NCBI GenBank assembly: GCA_905479845.1
Contig: CAJQOB010000076.1
Span: 1 to 13,859, forward strand
Source: an uncultured Flavobacteriales bacterium
Lineage (GTDB): Bacteria > Bacteroidota > Bacteroidia > Flavobacteriales_D > Crocinitomicaceae
DNA: 13,859 nucleotides
Direction of reading: 5' to 3'
In this document: positions 5,916-13,236 of the stretch, piece by piece
How the letters are laid out: every line of letters starts with the position of its first letter
Numbering within the stretch: the first letter of the stretch is position 1
Notes under the pieces: model-generated
What the model was told of the DNA's origin: nothing
The model's database searches: none
What the model saw: only the letters and a program-made list of their open reading frames with translations
Position numbers and translations under genes: made by a program

Positions 5916-8189
5916 TTCTTTAATCAAATTTAAAAAGTATAATGTTTTTTTTAAATAAACACATGGAAATACAACCTTAGAAAGTTCCCGTCGAAAGACT
6001 TCCATTTCCTTTCTGAGTTTCTGCTCTTTGTAGTCTTTACGTTCACGAATGAGCCATTGAACTTCATCACCAATTGGCATCGTTTTACCTTTCCGCTTTT
6101 TGTTTAATTGCTTGATCGAAGACTTCATTTGTTCTTCGCTCACCTTCTTTAGTGAAATGTCTCCCAATTCTCCTTCTTTGAAGGTTTGTTTTTGATAATA
6201 CTCGTATCCATTTTCCGTAATTCCAACGACTCCAATATCGTAAATGATATCATCATTTAATGGATACGAAAACTGCCCATTTTTTCCTTCAATTCGTTGA
6301 TAGCTGTTCAGTTCGTGTGGGAATACGTAAGCATACAGTTTTAGGTATTTGTCATGGTTCGAAACGTTGAAAGTGAAATCGTTGTAGGTAATCTTCACTC
6401 GTTTTCCAGAAACAGGGTCAATGCGATCCATAGATTCTCGGTTTACCGTAGCATCCCAAACATACTTATCGATGTTGTAAACAGTTCCACCAGCTTTTTT
6501 AATCGTGAATCCAACTGATGAACCGATCTGTCTTTCAACATTTCTCATGTTGAATTGATATTCCTCGTTCAAAGATTGTGTTTCACGATACACACGTTGT
6601 TTGTTTTCTTTTTTACGTGATTCTTGAGTTTCCTTGTCCCACTTCTTTCTATGCTTCTTTTCTTTATTCTGATTCTTTTTTGATTTCTCTTTCAATTGAT
6701 CAATAGCCTTGGAGTAAAAATTTTGGAGATTTTCAAGATGAGGATTGTTCACATCGATTTTTCCAATGTTTTCCGCTGCGAATTTTTCGAATTCCGAATA
6801 ACCCATTGCTACAACCTCTTTGTCAATTTCAGAAAGTGGTTTGTCGAGTTGAGAAACGTATTTATTCAAAACGACCCTGTTGCAAGTTGGGTGTATGGAG
6901 CGCATTCTTTTTTCAAAAGCTCGTGTAGCGAGGTTGGTATTGTTGAACTTTTTGTTCCAGAAACCGAGAACTTTTGATGGGAGGATGTAACACATGTCAT
7001 TAGAAGCCGCTTCAGCAGAAGTAGCAACTACATCAACGTCCTCTAGACTATCATAATAAACCGTTAACTCTCCAACCTCGTAATTGAAGTTGTAATCCTC
7101 ATCCCTTGAGTTAATTTCTGAAAAATCTCTCCTAAACCCCTCAAATTCTTCATGTCGAGGATTTCCTTCCCATTTGGAAAGTCGTATAGCTTCTTCTTCC
7201 GTCATTAGTTTGTCTATAGGTCGATTGTCATTATAGAGATAGGCGCATTCTTCAGAGGTAATTTTCCGAGAAGGCAAAGAGCCTTCCGTAAAAGGATATT
7301 CGGAATATTCATTGTAATATTCCTCAAAACTCAAATACAAACTATCCCTAGATTTTTTTGATTTGTTCCATTTCAGTTTATCGAGGTAAGGTTCGAATTC
7401 TGACGGATAAAAATCCAGTTCCGACATGTCAACTGGAAGAGGAAGTTTGTACAAGGGTTCTGGATTCTGCCAATCGATATTTCCGCCTGCATCCTTTTCT
7501 CCTGAGAAGAGTTGCATTCCAGATTTAGCTTTGTCAAAAGGGGCTTGAGCATACACTCCAACATCAGGGTTTATCTCTAATTCTTTACCATTTTTCGTGT
7601 AAGAGCGCAAGCTGAACATTCCTTGTGTTTCTAACAGTCTATCACCTGACATGGTACTTAAACCACTTGTTACGATATCCTCAGCGTCCATAGCTTCTTG
7701 AAATTGAACTACCGCTTCACCGTTGTATGGTTTCCCGTTTTGGAGAAATGCATTTTTCGGAATAGAAAGAAGTACGCCTTTCTCGGACATTACAATTCCA
7801 CCCTCTTCAGGTATTTGAAAGTACTGCGCTTGAATTTGATCAAACTGAGCATCCTTATCCAATTGATTCATTAACTCCTCTGATAAAGGCTCAATTTTGG
7901 AACTGAGCATGGAAACAGCGAGGTAGGTAACCAAGCCCACAAGAGCAATTGAGCTCATGCTAATTACTCCCCATTTCAATAATCTGGAACGAAAATAATT
8001 TCGTCGGGTTTGCTTGATTTTGATTCTCTGAGCAGATCGTTTGATGCCTGCAATCACATCTTGTTGTAGAGCAACTTCCTCTTGAAGTTTTGGATTGGAT
8101 TTAAGTCTTTCTTCAAATGCCGCTAGGTCTTTTTTAGATAACTCTCCGGCCAAATATTGATCAATGATTTTTGTTATTTCTGGATTCAT
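5913..8189 (-). CDS. Large single-pass membrane protein with anti-sigma-like N-terminus, partner of the upstream ECF sigma factor
   Basis: A 758-residue protein starting at the ATG at 8189 (MNPEITKIIDQYL). A start at 8231 is also open but would overlap the sigma gene and add 14 unlikely residues. Residues 1-60 look like Bacteroidota anti-sigma cytosolic domains: QYLAGELSKKDLAAFE, then ERLKSNPKLQEEVALQ. A basic stretch precedes a transmembrane helix at about 72-96. The periplasmic part begins with a ZU5-like beta domain (about 125-245) marked by IPKNAF, GLSTMSGDRLLETQGMF and the LFSGE...GNIDW stretch. A long region follows, with a very charged, Lys/Glu-rich segment (about 495-545) that may be coiled-coil, then a beta-rich end. 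It lies 10 bp after the sigma gene. The probable role is to hold that sigma factor at the membrane and respond to an envelope signal. This is inferred from context and topology. Confidence 0.75.
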   Translation of the reverse strand: MNPEITKIIDQYLAGELSKKDLAAFEERLKSNPKLQEEVALQQDVIAGIKRSAQRIKIKQTRRNYFRSRLLKWGVISMSSIALVGLVTYLAVSMLSSKIEPLSEELMNQLDKDAQFDQIQAQYFQIPEEGGIVMSEKGVLLSIPKNAFLQNGKPYNGEAVVQFQEAMDAEDIVTSGLSTMSGDRLLETQGMFSLRSYTKNGKELEINPDVGVYAQAPFDKAKSGMQLFSGEKDAGGNIDWQNPEPLYKLPLPVDMSELDFYPSEFEPYLDKLKWNKSKKSRDSLYLSFEEYYNEYSEYPFTEGSLPSRKITSEECAYLYNDNRPIDKLMTEEEAIRLSKWEGNPRHEEFEGFRRDFSEINSRDEDYNFNYEVGELTVYYDSLEDVDVVATSAEAASNDMCYILPSKVLGFWNKKFNNTNLATRAFEKRMRSIHPTCNRVVLNKYVSQLDKPLSEIDKEVVAMGYSEFEKFAAENIGKIDVNNPHLENLQNFYSKAIDQLKEKSKKNQNKEKKHRKKWDKETQESRKKENKQRVYRETQSLNEEYQFNMRNVERQIGSSVGFTIKKAGGTVYNIDKYVWDATVNRESMDRIDPVSGKRVKITYNDFTFNVSNHDKYLKLYAYVFPHELNSYQRIEGKNGQFSYPLNDDIIYDIGVVGITENGYEYYQKQTFKEGELGDISLKKVSEEQMKSSIKQLNKKRKGKTMPIGDEVQWLIRERKDYKEQKLRKEMEVFRRELSKVVFPCVYLKKTLYFLNLIKE

Positions 8190-8199
8190 CTTAGTCGGA

Positions 8200-8727
8200 C
8201 TAAAGTGTAACGGAATTATTTGAACGGACAATATCTTTCACCTTATTCAGGCAACGATATTTTTGTGTCTTTGCAACACCTCTGTTACGTATGCCAAGCT
8301 TTTTGGCAACTTCAACCATATTCAATCCTAATCCATAAAACAATTGTAATATTTGTTGGCACTGAGTACCAATCTGACTAATAGCACTCTCAATTTGCTG
8401 GAGCTTCATTTCTTTTGCAAACCAATCTCCTTCAAAATCTTCCAGGTTTTCAGGTACCTCAACTTTAAGGTTCTTTGCTTGTTTTCTAGATTGATTGTAC
8501 CACAGAAATTTGCAGGTGTTTTTCACATAGTGAAAAGGAGCAACTGTAAGTTCAAAATTGGGTTCTTCAGTTTTTCGAACGAAAATGAGAAGTGCTTCTT
8601 GAAAGATGTCATCAGCATCGACAGGGTCACATCCTTTTGATTTCAGATACCGCTTTATGTCCGGCCACTTCTTATATAAACTCTTGAGAGTTTCGTCAAT
8701 ATCAATCTTTTCCAAGGTCATACTCAT
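8200..8727 (-). CDS. ECF-type RNA polymerase sigma factor
   Basis: A 175-residue extracytoplasmic-function sigma factor. Region 2 covers about residues 12-83 and contains DADDIFQEALLIFVRK, the core-binding helix, and the following FHYVKNTCKFLW stretch that contacts the -10 element. A short linker leads to region 4 (about 110-168), with the helix-turn-helix around MVEVAKKLGIRNRGVAKTQK and the end YRCLNKVK. Start ATG at 8727, with Met3 (8721) possible. A purine-rich GAAAGAGA lies just before it. It is followed by the large membrane protein gene 10 bp beyond its stop, the usual order of sigma then anti-sigma. Upstream, 60 bp separate it from the lipoprotein gene on the same strand, so it may share that transcript or have its own promoter, and none could be recognised with confidence. 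ECF identity is clear, the regulon unknown. Confidence 0.88.
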   Translation of the reverse strand: MSMTLEKIDIDETLKSLYKKWPDIKRYLKSKGCDPVDADDIFQEALLIFVRKTEEPNFELTVAPFHYVKNTCKFLWYNQSRKQAKNLKVEVPENLEDFEGDWFAKEMKLQQIESAISQIGTQCQQILQLFYGLGLNMVEVAKKLGIRNRGVAKTQKYRCLNKVKDIVRSNNSVTL

Positions 8728-8787
8728 AAGGTCTCTTTCTTATAAATGTTGGGAATATTGAAACGTGAACAATAAATATCGAAAAAT

Positions 8788-10149
8788 TTAATTAGCACCC
8801 AAATCCAATACATAATGTGCAACCAAAGCATGACGCTCAAAAGATAAAACCCAAACGTGCAATTTGTTTGGATCATCTTTGTCCAGGTGAAGCAATGGAC
8901 CATCAATTCCAATGTAATGACTGTCGAGCCACTTCCCATTTTCGTCCAAAAGGACTCCAAAATTTGGATTGGTCAAACTGCACTGATCTTCGTGCAAGGC
9001 GTAATCCTCATAAAAAGGGTGGTTCCCGATTCCCATCGAAAATTGATGCCCAGAATTTGCTTCTTCGGCTGAAAGTTGTGGCAAAGTTGACAAGTCCAAA
9101 CCTCCAATAATGAACTGTGTTTTCCGCCCTTTGTCATCTGAATAATTGAAGTGGAACTCAGATCGCTCTCCGCGATTGGTTTGCGTTTTTCTGTAGATCA
9201 CACCGTCTAATTTCTTGAAACGTCCAAGTTCCGTTGTTCTTGGATCTGCTCTGTTGTAAAAGCCGGGTGGAGTGAAGGTTGCAAATGTGGAAGCGTCCGT
9301 GTGAAAATCACTCATTTTCGTCACTTCAATGGGAGTGACAACGCCAATTTGCTTCTTCTTTCGTTCTCCCTCCAAAGGATACATCACTTCAGACTCATTC
9401 GTGTAATTGGGAACAGTCTCACTAATCACAGATCTCAATATATCCAAGTTAATTTTCTCGCTTGGAGGATTTTTCCAGTTTTCAAGGAAGTCGGCCACTT
9501 CGCTGAACTTCTTTCCATTACGCTTAGCATACAATTCGTGATACAAATCTTTAGGGAAGTCGAACCATCCATGGTAGAATACCTTATTCGAACCTTCAAC
9601 ATCTGCATACAAGAATACTTCCCAGAGATAAGAATTCAGGCAGTTCCTTGCCAAATCCATGCGCGTAACTTTTTCATTATTCACAACGCAATTTTTTTCG
9701 TGCGAAGCAGTCTTCAACTGATCATCTTGCCACTTCACTTGATTTCGATTCCATTCTTGATTTACAATGGAAATTAGAGACATATATTCGTCTTCGCGCA
9801 CATATTCCGGAATGGTTGGAATAAATTCCATTAGATCAATTTCGAACAAATGCGCCGTGTCATCTTTAGTGTTGTCAGGAATCAAAAATACATCGAACAT
9901 TTTGCCTTTTCGAATGAACTCGATTGATTTCATGGTTGTCTCAACACATTTGTCATGACGTACTGTAATGTCTGGATTGTCCGGATACTCCTCGTCGGAC
10001 AACTCCCTCAGTGAAGCAGAAAAATTGATTTTGTCCTCGCTGCTAGCTTCACTGTTGGTATTGCTCGCAATTTTATCGCTGGAAGTAGTTTCTGAACAAG
10101 AAATAAGAGTAAATAGAAATAAACTGAATAGGAAGGCGCAATTTTTCAT
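8788..10149 (-). CDS. Predicted lipoprotein, 453 residues, unknown function
   Basis: A lipoprotein by its first 18 residues, with lipobox LISC (Cys18) and a Ser/Thr/Asn-rich linker (19-45) that would reach away from the membrane. The mature part carries cysteines 68, 154, 170 and 390, enough for two disulfides. Recognisable stretches are LWEVFLYADVEG (175-186), FYHGWFDFPKDLYHELY (191-207), TPPGFYNRADPRT (293-305) and, near the end, DGPLLHLDKDD and HVWVLSFERHALVAHYVLD. I do not recognise the family and see no catalytic signature. It is divergent from the sigma-MbnP-MbnH operon across a 70-bp gap holding an inverted repeat, and lies 60 bp upstream of another ECF sigma gene on its own strand. 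It could therefore be regulated with either system. Start ATG at 10149 is well supported by the signal peptide. Confidence 0.8.
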   Translation of the reverse strand: MKNCAFLFSLFLFTLISCSETTSSDKIASNTNSEASSEDKINFSASLRELSDEEYPDNPDITVRHDKCVETTMKSIEFIRKGKMFDVFLIPDNTKDDTAHLFEIDLMEFIPTIPEYVREDEYMSLISIVNQEWNRNQVKWQDDQLKTASHEKNCVVNNEKVTRMDLARNCLNSYLWEVFLYADVEGSNKVFYHGWFDFPKDLYHELYAKRNGKKFSEVADFLENWKNPPSEKINLDILRSVISETVPNYTNESEVMYPLEGERKKKQIGVVTPIEVTKMSDFHTDASTFATFTPPGFYNRADPRTTELGRFKKLDGVIYRKTQTNRGERSEFHFNYSDDKGRKTQFIIGGLDLSTLPQLSAEEANSGHQFSMGIGNHPFYEDYALHEDQCSLTNPNFGVLLDENGKWLDSHYIGIDGPLLHLDKDDPNKLHVWVLSFERHALVAHYVLDLGAN

Positions 10150-10173
10150 AATGTAAAGCTACAAAATGTCATG

Positions 10174-10197
10174 TAGTTGATTCGGTAGAATCAATTA
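10174..10197. promoter_or_regulatory. Near-perfect inverted repeat in the divergent promoter region
   Basis: TTGATTC (10177-10183) and GAATCAA (10188-10194) form a perfect 7-bp inverted repeat around GGTA. With one G/T mismatch the arms extend to 10 bp (10174-10183 and 10188-10197). It sits centrally in the 70-bp gap between the start of the lipoprotein gene (10149, minus) and the TTG start of the sigma gene (10220, plus). A dimeric regulator could use it as an operator acting on both genes. Alternatively it forms a hairpin in a leader RNA. Confidence 0.45.
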
Positions 10198-10203
10198 TAT
10201 TCG
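10176..10203 (+). promoter_or_regulatory. Candidate Bacteroidota-type promoter of the sigma-MbnP-MbnH operon
   Basis: TATATTCG at 10196-10203 matches the -7 consensus TAnnTTTG at all but one fixed position, and GTTG at 10176-10179 resembles the -33 element TTTG. The spacer of 16 nt is shorter than the usual 19-21, which weakens the call. Transcription would start near 10210, giving a leader of about 10 nt before the TTG start at 10220. The element overlaps the inverted repeat, so occupancy of the repeat would block it. Confidence 0.3.
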
Positions 10204-10219
10204 AAACAACAACGCTAAT

Positions 10220-10795
10220 TTGACGGAACAAGAGTTTATTGATTGTGCCAAAAGGGATAAGGATGCTGCATTTTCCTACCTAACAACAGCGTATGCCCAA
10301 AAAATTTATGGGAGTTGTATTCAGCTACTGAGAAATTCGGAAGATGCCGAAGATTTGGTGCAGGAGGTGTTTGTTTCGATTTATTTATCACTTGATTCGT
10401 TTGGTGGGAAATCGAAGCTTTCGACTTGGATTTATGCCATCACTCATAATAAAGCGAAGGAATTCTTGCGGAAAAAAACACAATTGAAACGTTCTGGAAC
10501 ACTCACGATTCTTGACGAGTATTCGGAAGGATTTAGTTCGAATACCATTAACTTCAATCATCCGGGAGTTCAATTAGAAGACAAAGAGCGAGCTGCAGTT
10601 TTATTTGAGGCGATTGATTCTTTAGCTGAAAATCAAGGACAGGCATACCGATTGGCAAAGATTGAAGGCTATAGTTACGTTGAGATTGCTGAAATCATGG
10701 AGTTAAGCGTTTCATCGATTGAATCTCTGCTCTTTAGAGCAAATAAGCGTTTGAGGGAGATCTTGGCTGATTTTTATCAAAAAAGTAAATCATAG
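10220..10795 (+). CDS. ECF-type sigma factor of a CnrH-like metal-response module
   Basis: A 191-residue ECF sigma factor. Region 2 spans about 13-88 and shows the helix EDAEDLVQEVFVSIY and the -10-contacting stretch STWIYAITHNKAKEFLRKK (68-86). The linker is about 40 residues. Region 4 (about 128-183) shows LAKIEGYSYVEIAEIMELS and SSIESLLFRANKRLRE, the classic ECF helix-turn-helix. The start is TTG: an in-frame stop lies at 10178-10180, there is no ATG or GTG between it and 10220, and TTG gives the usual N-terminal length. It is followed after 18 bp by a short single-pass protein, then a metal-sensor-like gene, the arrangement of the CnrH/CnrY/CnrX system. It probably transcribes its own operon. 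The metal specificity is inferred only from the MbnP/MbnH genes downstream. Confidence 0.9.
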   Translation: MTEQEFIDCAKRDKDAAFSYLTTAYAQKIYGSCIQLLRNSEDAEDLVQEVFVSIYLSLDSFGGKSKLSTWIYAITHNKAKEFLRKKTQLKRSGTLTILDEYSEGFSSNTINFNHPGVQLEDKERAAVLFEAIDSLAENQGQAYRLAKIEGYSYVEIAEIMELSVSSIESLLFRANKRLREILADFYQKSKS

Positions 10796-10813
10796 CGCAA
10801 GGTTTTAGGAATA

Positions 10814-11104
10814 ATGACAACAAAAGAAACAGATATGAACGAAGAACAACATTGGATTGATGACATTACGTCGGTTTCAGAGAGAATTAAAACCCCTCAG
10901 ATTCCAGCGCATATACTTGAAAGAATTCAGGCAATTCCATCTACGATCAAATCAAAAGTAGACCTCGTTCCAAAGCGAACGATTTGGTTAGTGGCTGCAA
11001 GCATCGCAGCACTGATAGCGGTTAATGTATATGTATCGAGTTCGACTAGTTCTGCTGAGGATTCATTTGAAGAAACATATTTCTCGCACTTAAAACAACT
11101 ATAA
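10814..11104 (+). CDS. Short single-pass membrane protein, candidate CnrY-like anti-sigma factor
   Basis: A 96-residue protein with a cytosolic N-terminal part (1-55), one transmembrane helix (about 56-75, IWLVAASIAALIAVNVYV) and a short periplasmic tail. The N-terminal part contains an amphipathic stretch (WIDDITSVSERIKT) and the PAHILERIQAIP segment, fit to wrap a sigma factor. Size and topology match CnrY-type anti-sigma factors (about 95 residues, one helix), and sequence similarity was not testable here. It lies 18 bp after the sigma gene. Its stop overlaps the start of the next gene by 1 nt (TAATG), so the three are co-translated. An internal start at Met8 (10835) is possible. The function is inferred from position and topology, with no zinc-binding HxxxCxxC motif. 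Confidence 0.75.
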   Translation: MTTKETDMNEEQHWIDDITSVSERIKTPQIPAHILERIQAIPSTIKSKVDLVPKRTIWLVAASIAALIAVNVYVSSSTSSAEDSFEETYFSHLKQL

Positions 11105-11535
11105 TGAGGTGTACCAAACTATATAAATTCATCATTGCTGCATTGGTAATTATTAATGTTGGGATTTTGACTTTCTTCTTAACGAGAAAACCTCCTCATG
11201 GACCACCAGTGCCAGGTCAATTTGTGAATAAATTGGAGCTTGAAGGAGATAAAAGAGAATTGGTCATTAAACTGGAAAAGGCTCATCACAAGGAGAAAAG
11301 AGAGTTGATGAAGAAAGATCGGGCGCTTCACGAAATTTTGTTTTCAAAAATTGGAACCAACGAGGATGTTTCAAACATTCAAGAGGAAATTGAAGAGAAT
11401 CATGCTGAAATGGAAAAGATGACTTACGACTTTTTTAATGAGGTTTCCACGTATTGTTCTACAGGGCAAAAGGAACAATTGAAGAAGATGATTCATCATG
11501 CTTTTCGTCAAATGAAAGGACCCAAGAGAAGATGA
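11104..11535 (+). CDS. Membrane-anchored periplasmic metal-sensor candidate (CnrX/CpxP/ZraP-like)
   Basis: A 143-residue protein with an N-terminal signal-anchor (about 8-27), a Pro-rich spacer (PPHGPPVPG, 30-38) and an all-helical periplasmic domain rich in Lys, Glu and His. This is the shape of the Spy/CpxP/CnrX 'periplasmic heavy metal sensor' group. Possible ligands are His61, His62, His76, His100, Cys118, His131, His132 and Met137. The C-terminal MIHHAFRQM recalls the His-plus-Met ligand helix of CnrX, though with different spacing. It starts within the stop of the anti-sigma candidate gene, and its own stop overlaps the MbnP start by 4 bp. The proposed role is to bind metal in the periplasm and relay this to the anti-sigma protein. 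Metal binding and identity are inferred. A pure chaperone of the Spy type is the alternative. Confidence 0.75.
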   Translation: MRCTKLYKFIIAALVIINVGILTFFLTRKPPHGPPVPGQFVNKLELEGDKRELVIKLEKAHHKEKRELMKKDRALHEILFSKIGTNEDVSNIQEEIEENHAEMEKMTYDFFNEVSTYCSTGQKEQLKKMIHHAFRQMKGPKRR

Positions 11536-12164
11536 TTCGACTTCTTTTCATAGCACTTCTTCTTTCGTTTCAACCTGTCTCAGCGCAGCGTGAGTTAGAC
11601 ATTGAGTTTGATCAAGATGAACTGAAAGATCGGTACGAAATAAATGTACTTCGATTTTATTTGATGAGCCTCCAATTCCACGTCTCAGGATGTGAGTGGT
11701 ATGCTGAGGAAAACAGTGTTCATTTGATTGATTTGGAAGATGCGAGTTCATGGAAAATTCAGCTTCCAAAAGAATTTGGTAAATCATCGATTGATTCCAT
11801 TTCATTCCTGATTGGAGTCGATAGTACGACCAATGTTGCTGGAATTCTTGATGGAGATTTGGATCCGATTAAAGGAATGTACTGGGCTTGGAACTCAGGA
11901 TACATCAACTTTAAGGTGGAAGGGAAAAAGCTCGATTCAGAAACAAAATTTGAATATCACCTTGGTGGTTATTTACCTCCGTTTTCAACAGCGAGGCGGG
12001 TAAGTTTGGCTCGAAATCCTCAAAAGAAAAGAATGACACTTCGTCTGGAGTTAAAACAATTTCTTGATGAGCTCGATATGAAAGAACTAACTGAAGTAAT
12101 GATCCCAGGGGAAGAAGCTGTGTTATTGTCTGATCAATTGTCCAATCGTTTTTCCTTTGACTAA
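11532..12164 (+). CDS. MbnP-family periplasmic copper-binding protein
   Basis: A 210-residue exported protein (Sec signal 1-18, PVSA-Q). The start at 11532 gives this signal. An upstream in-frame ATG at 11454 would place 26 residues, read in another frame of the sensor gene, before it and hide the signal. MbnP-family hallmarks in order: LRFYLMSLQF (40-49), HLIDLED (64-70), ISFLIGVDSTTN (90-101), the near-diagnostic GMYWAWNSGYINFKVEG (115-131), and YHLGGY (142-147). In characterised MbnP and the related CorA/MopE proteins a tryptophan is oxidised to kynurenine and takes part in copper binding. Trp118 and Trp120 are among the candidates here, as is the conserved His143. It lies directly before the di-heme enzyme gene, overlapping by 8 bp, as expected for an enzyme-substrate pair. 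Family call strong, copper specificity inferred. Confidence 0.88.
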   Translation: MIRLLFIALLLSFQPVSAQRELDIEFDQDELKDRYEINVLRFYLMSLQFHVSGCEWYAEENSVHLIDLEDASSWKIQLPKEFGKSSIDSISFLIGVDSTTNVAGILDGDLDPIKGMYWAWNSGYINFKVEGKKLDSETKFEYHLGGYLPPFSTARRVSLARNPQKKRMTLRLELKQFLDELDMKELTEVMIPGEEAVLLSDQLSNRFSFD

Positions 12165-13176
12165 GCTGTTATTTATATCATTCCTAGCCGGAATTGTCTC
12201 GTTCGTATCCATCGATAACCAATGGTTGAGTTCCGAGCAACACCTTCAAATTTCGGAGTGGCCCAAGCCCGTCTATAATTTTGAGCAAAATCCAATTACT
12301 GAAGACGGATTTCAATTAGGAAGGAAATTGTTTTATGATCCAATGCTGTCGAGAGATAACACAATTTCATGCGCGAATTGTCATTTACAATTCACAGGAT
12401 TTACTCATGTTGATCATGCTGTCAGTCACGGAATAGAAGGTCGAAAAGGAACGCGTAATTCCCCAGTTTTAATCAATCTTGCTTGGAACTCATCTTTTCA
12501 TTGGGATGGGGGAGTGAATCACTTGGATGTGCAAGCGATTAATCCAATTCAACACCCCGCTGAAATGGATAATTCGTTGAGTAATGTACTTGAGTATGTC
12601 AATGATTCCAAAGAATATCGATCGGCGTTTTTTACAGTCTTTGGAGATTCGATTGCTACGAGCTCCTCCTTAATGCGTGCGATCTCTCAATTCACAGTTT
12701 CGCTCGTTTCCAGTAACTCGAAATACGATCAGTATCAACGCGGTGAAGTTGATTTTTCAAATCAAGAAAAAAGAGGCCTGAAACTTTTTGAGAAACATTG
12801 CAATAGCTGCCACACCGCACCACTGTTCAATTCAAATGAATATGCAAGCAATGGGTTACCAATCGATACAGCGTACAACGATTTAGGAAGATACGGCATT
12901 TCCAAAGTTGGATCGGACTCGCTGAAATTCAGAATTCCGACGCTTAGAAATATCGAACATACGTATCCATATATGCATGATGGGCGATTCAAAAAGCTAA
13001 GAGAAGTTGTTCAATATTATGCTGAAGAATTGGATCGAGAGGCGCCTTACTTGAGTGAAAAATTGAAAACAGAAATGAAACTATCTGATAACCATCAAAA
13101 AGATCTCATCGCCTTCCTTTGTACATTAACGGATAGGTCGTTTTTGTACAATCGGAGATTTGGTTTTCCAAATTAA
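12157..13176 (+). CDS. Di-heme c-type cytochrome, MbnH/MauG-like enzyme (cytochrome c peroxidase superfamily)
   Basis: A 339-residue exported di-heme protein, likely the enzyme that oxidises a Trp of the preceding MbnP to kynurenine. Two heme sites are visible: CANCH (72-76) and CNSCH (215-219). FHWDGG (115-119) carries Trp116, matching the inter-heme Trp of the superfamily, followed by QAINPIQHPAEM (126-137). RIPTLRNIEHTYPYMHDGRF (259-278) is the conserved late loop, and Tyr287/Tyr288 in VVQYY fall where peroxidases have the Met ligand and MauG a Tyr. That last point needs a structural alignment. The start is TTG at 12157, 8 bp inside the MbnP gene. A hydrophobic signal (4-18) follows at once and no ATG exists nearby. 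The signal lacks a clear cleavage site, so the protein may stay anchored. A classical peroxidase is the alternative, but the MbnP neighbour argues for MbnH. Confidence 0.87.
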   Translation: MTKLLFISFLAGIVSFVSIDNQWLSSEQHLQISEWPKPVYNFEQNPITEDGFQLGRKLFYDPMLSRDNTISCANCHLQFTGFTHVDHAVSHGIEGRKGTRNSPVLINLAWNSSFHWDGGVNHLDVQAINPIQHPAEMDNSLSNVLEYVNDSKEYRSAFFTVFGDSIATSSSLMRAISQFTVSLVSSNSKYDQYQRGEVDFSNQEKRGLKLFEKHCNSCHTAPLFNSNEYASNGLPIDTAYNDLGRYGISKVGSDSLKFRIPTLRNIEHTYPYMHDGRFKKLREVVQYYAEELDREAPYLSEKLKTEMKLSDNHQKDLIAFLCTLTDRSFLYNRRFGFPN

Positions 13177-13236
13177 TCTAACGAGAACCGCAAGTTTATT
13201 TTGAATGAGGACACTAAACATCAAACGAATCAAACT

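Noticed and set aside
9301..9777. 158-codon plus-strand open frame opposite the 453-residue lipoprotein
   Set aside because: Antisense to a gene with a clear signal peptide, with no recognisable domain of its own.
11454..11531. Upstream in-frame start of the MbnP gene
   Set aside because: It lies inside the sensor gene and would put a charged segment before the signal peptide.
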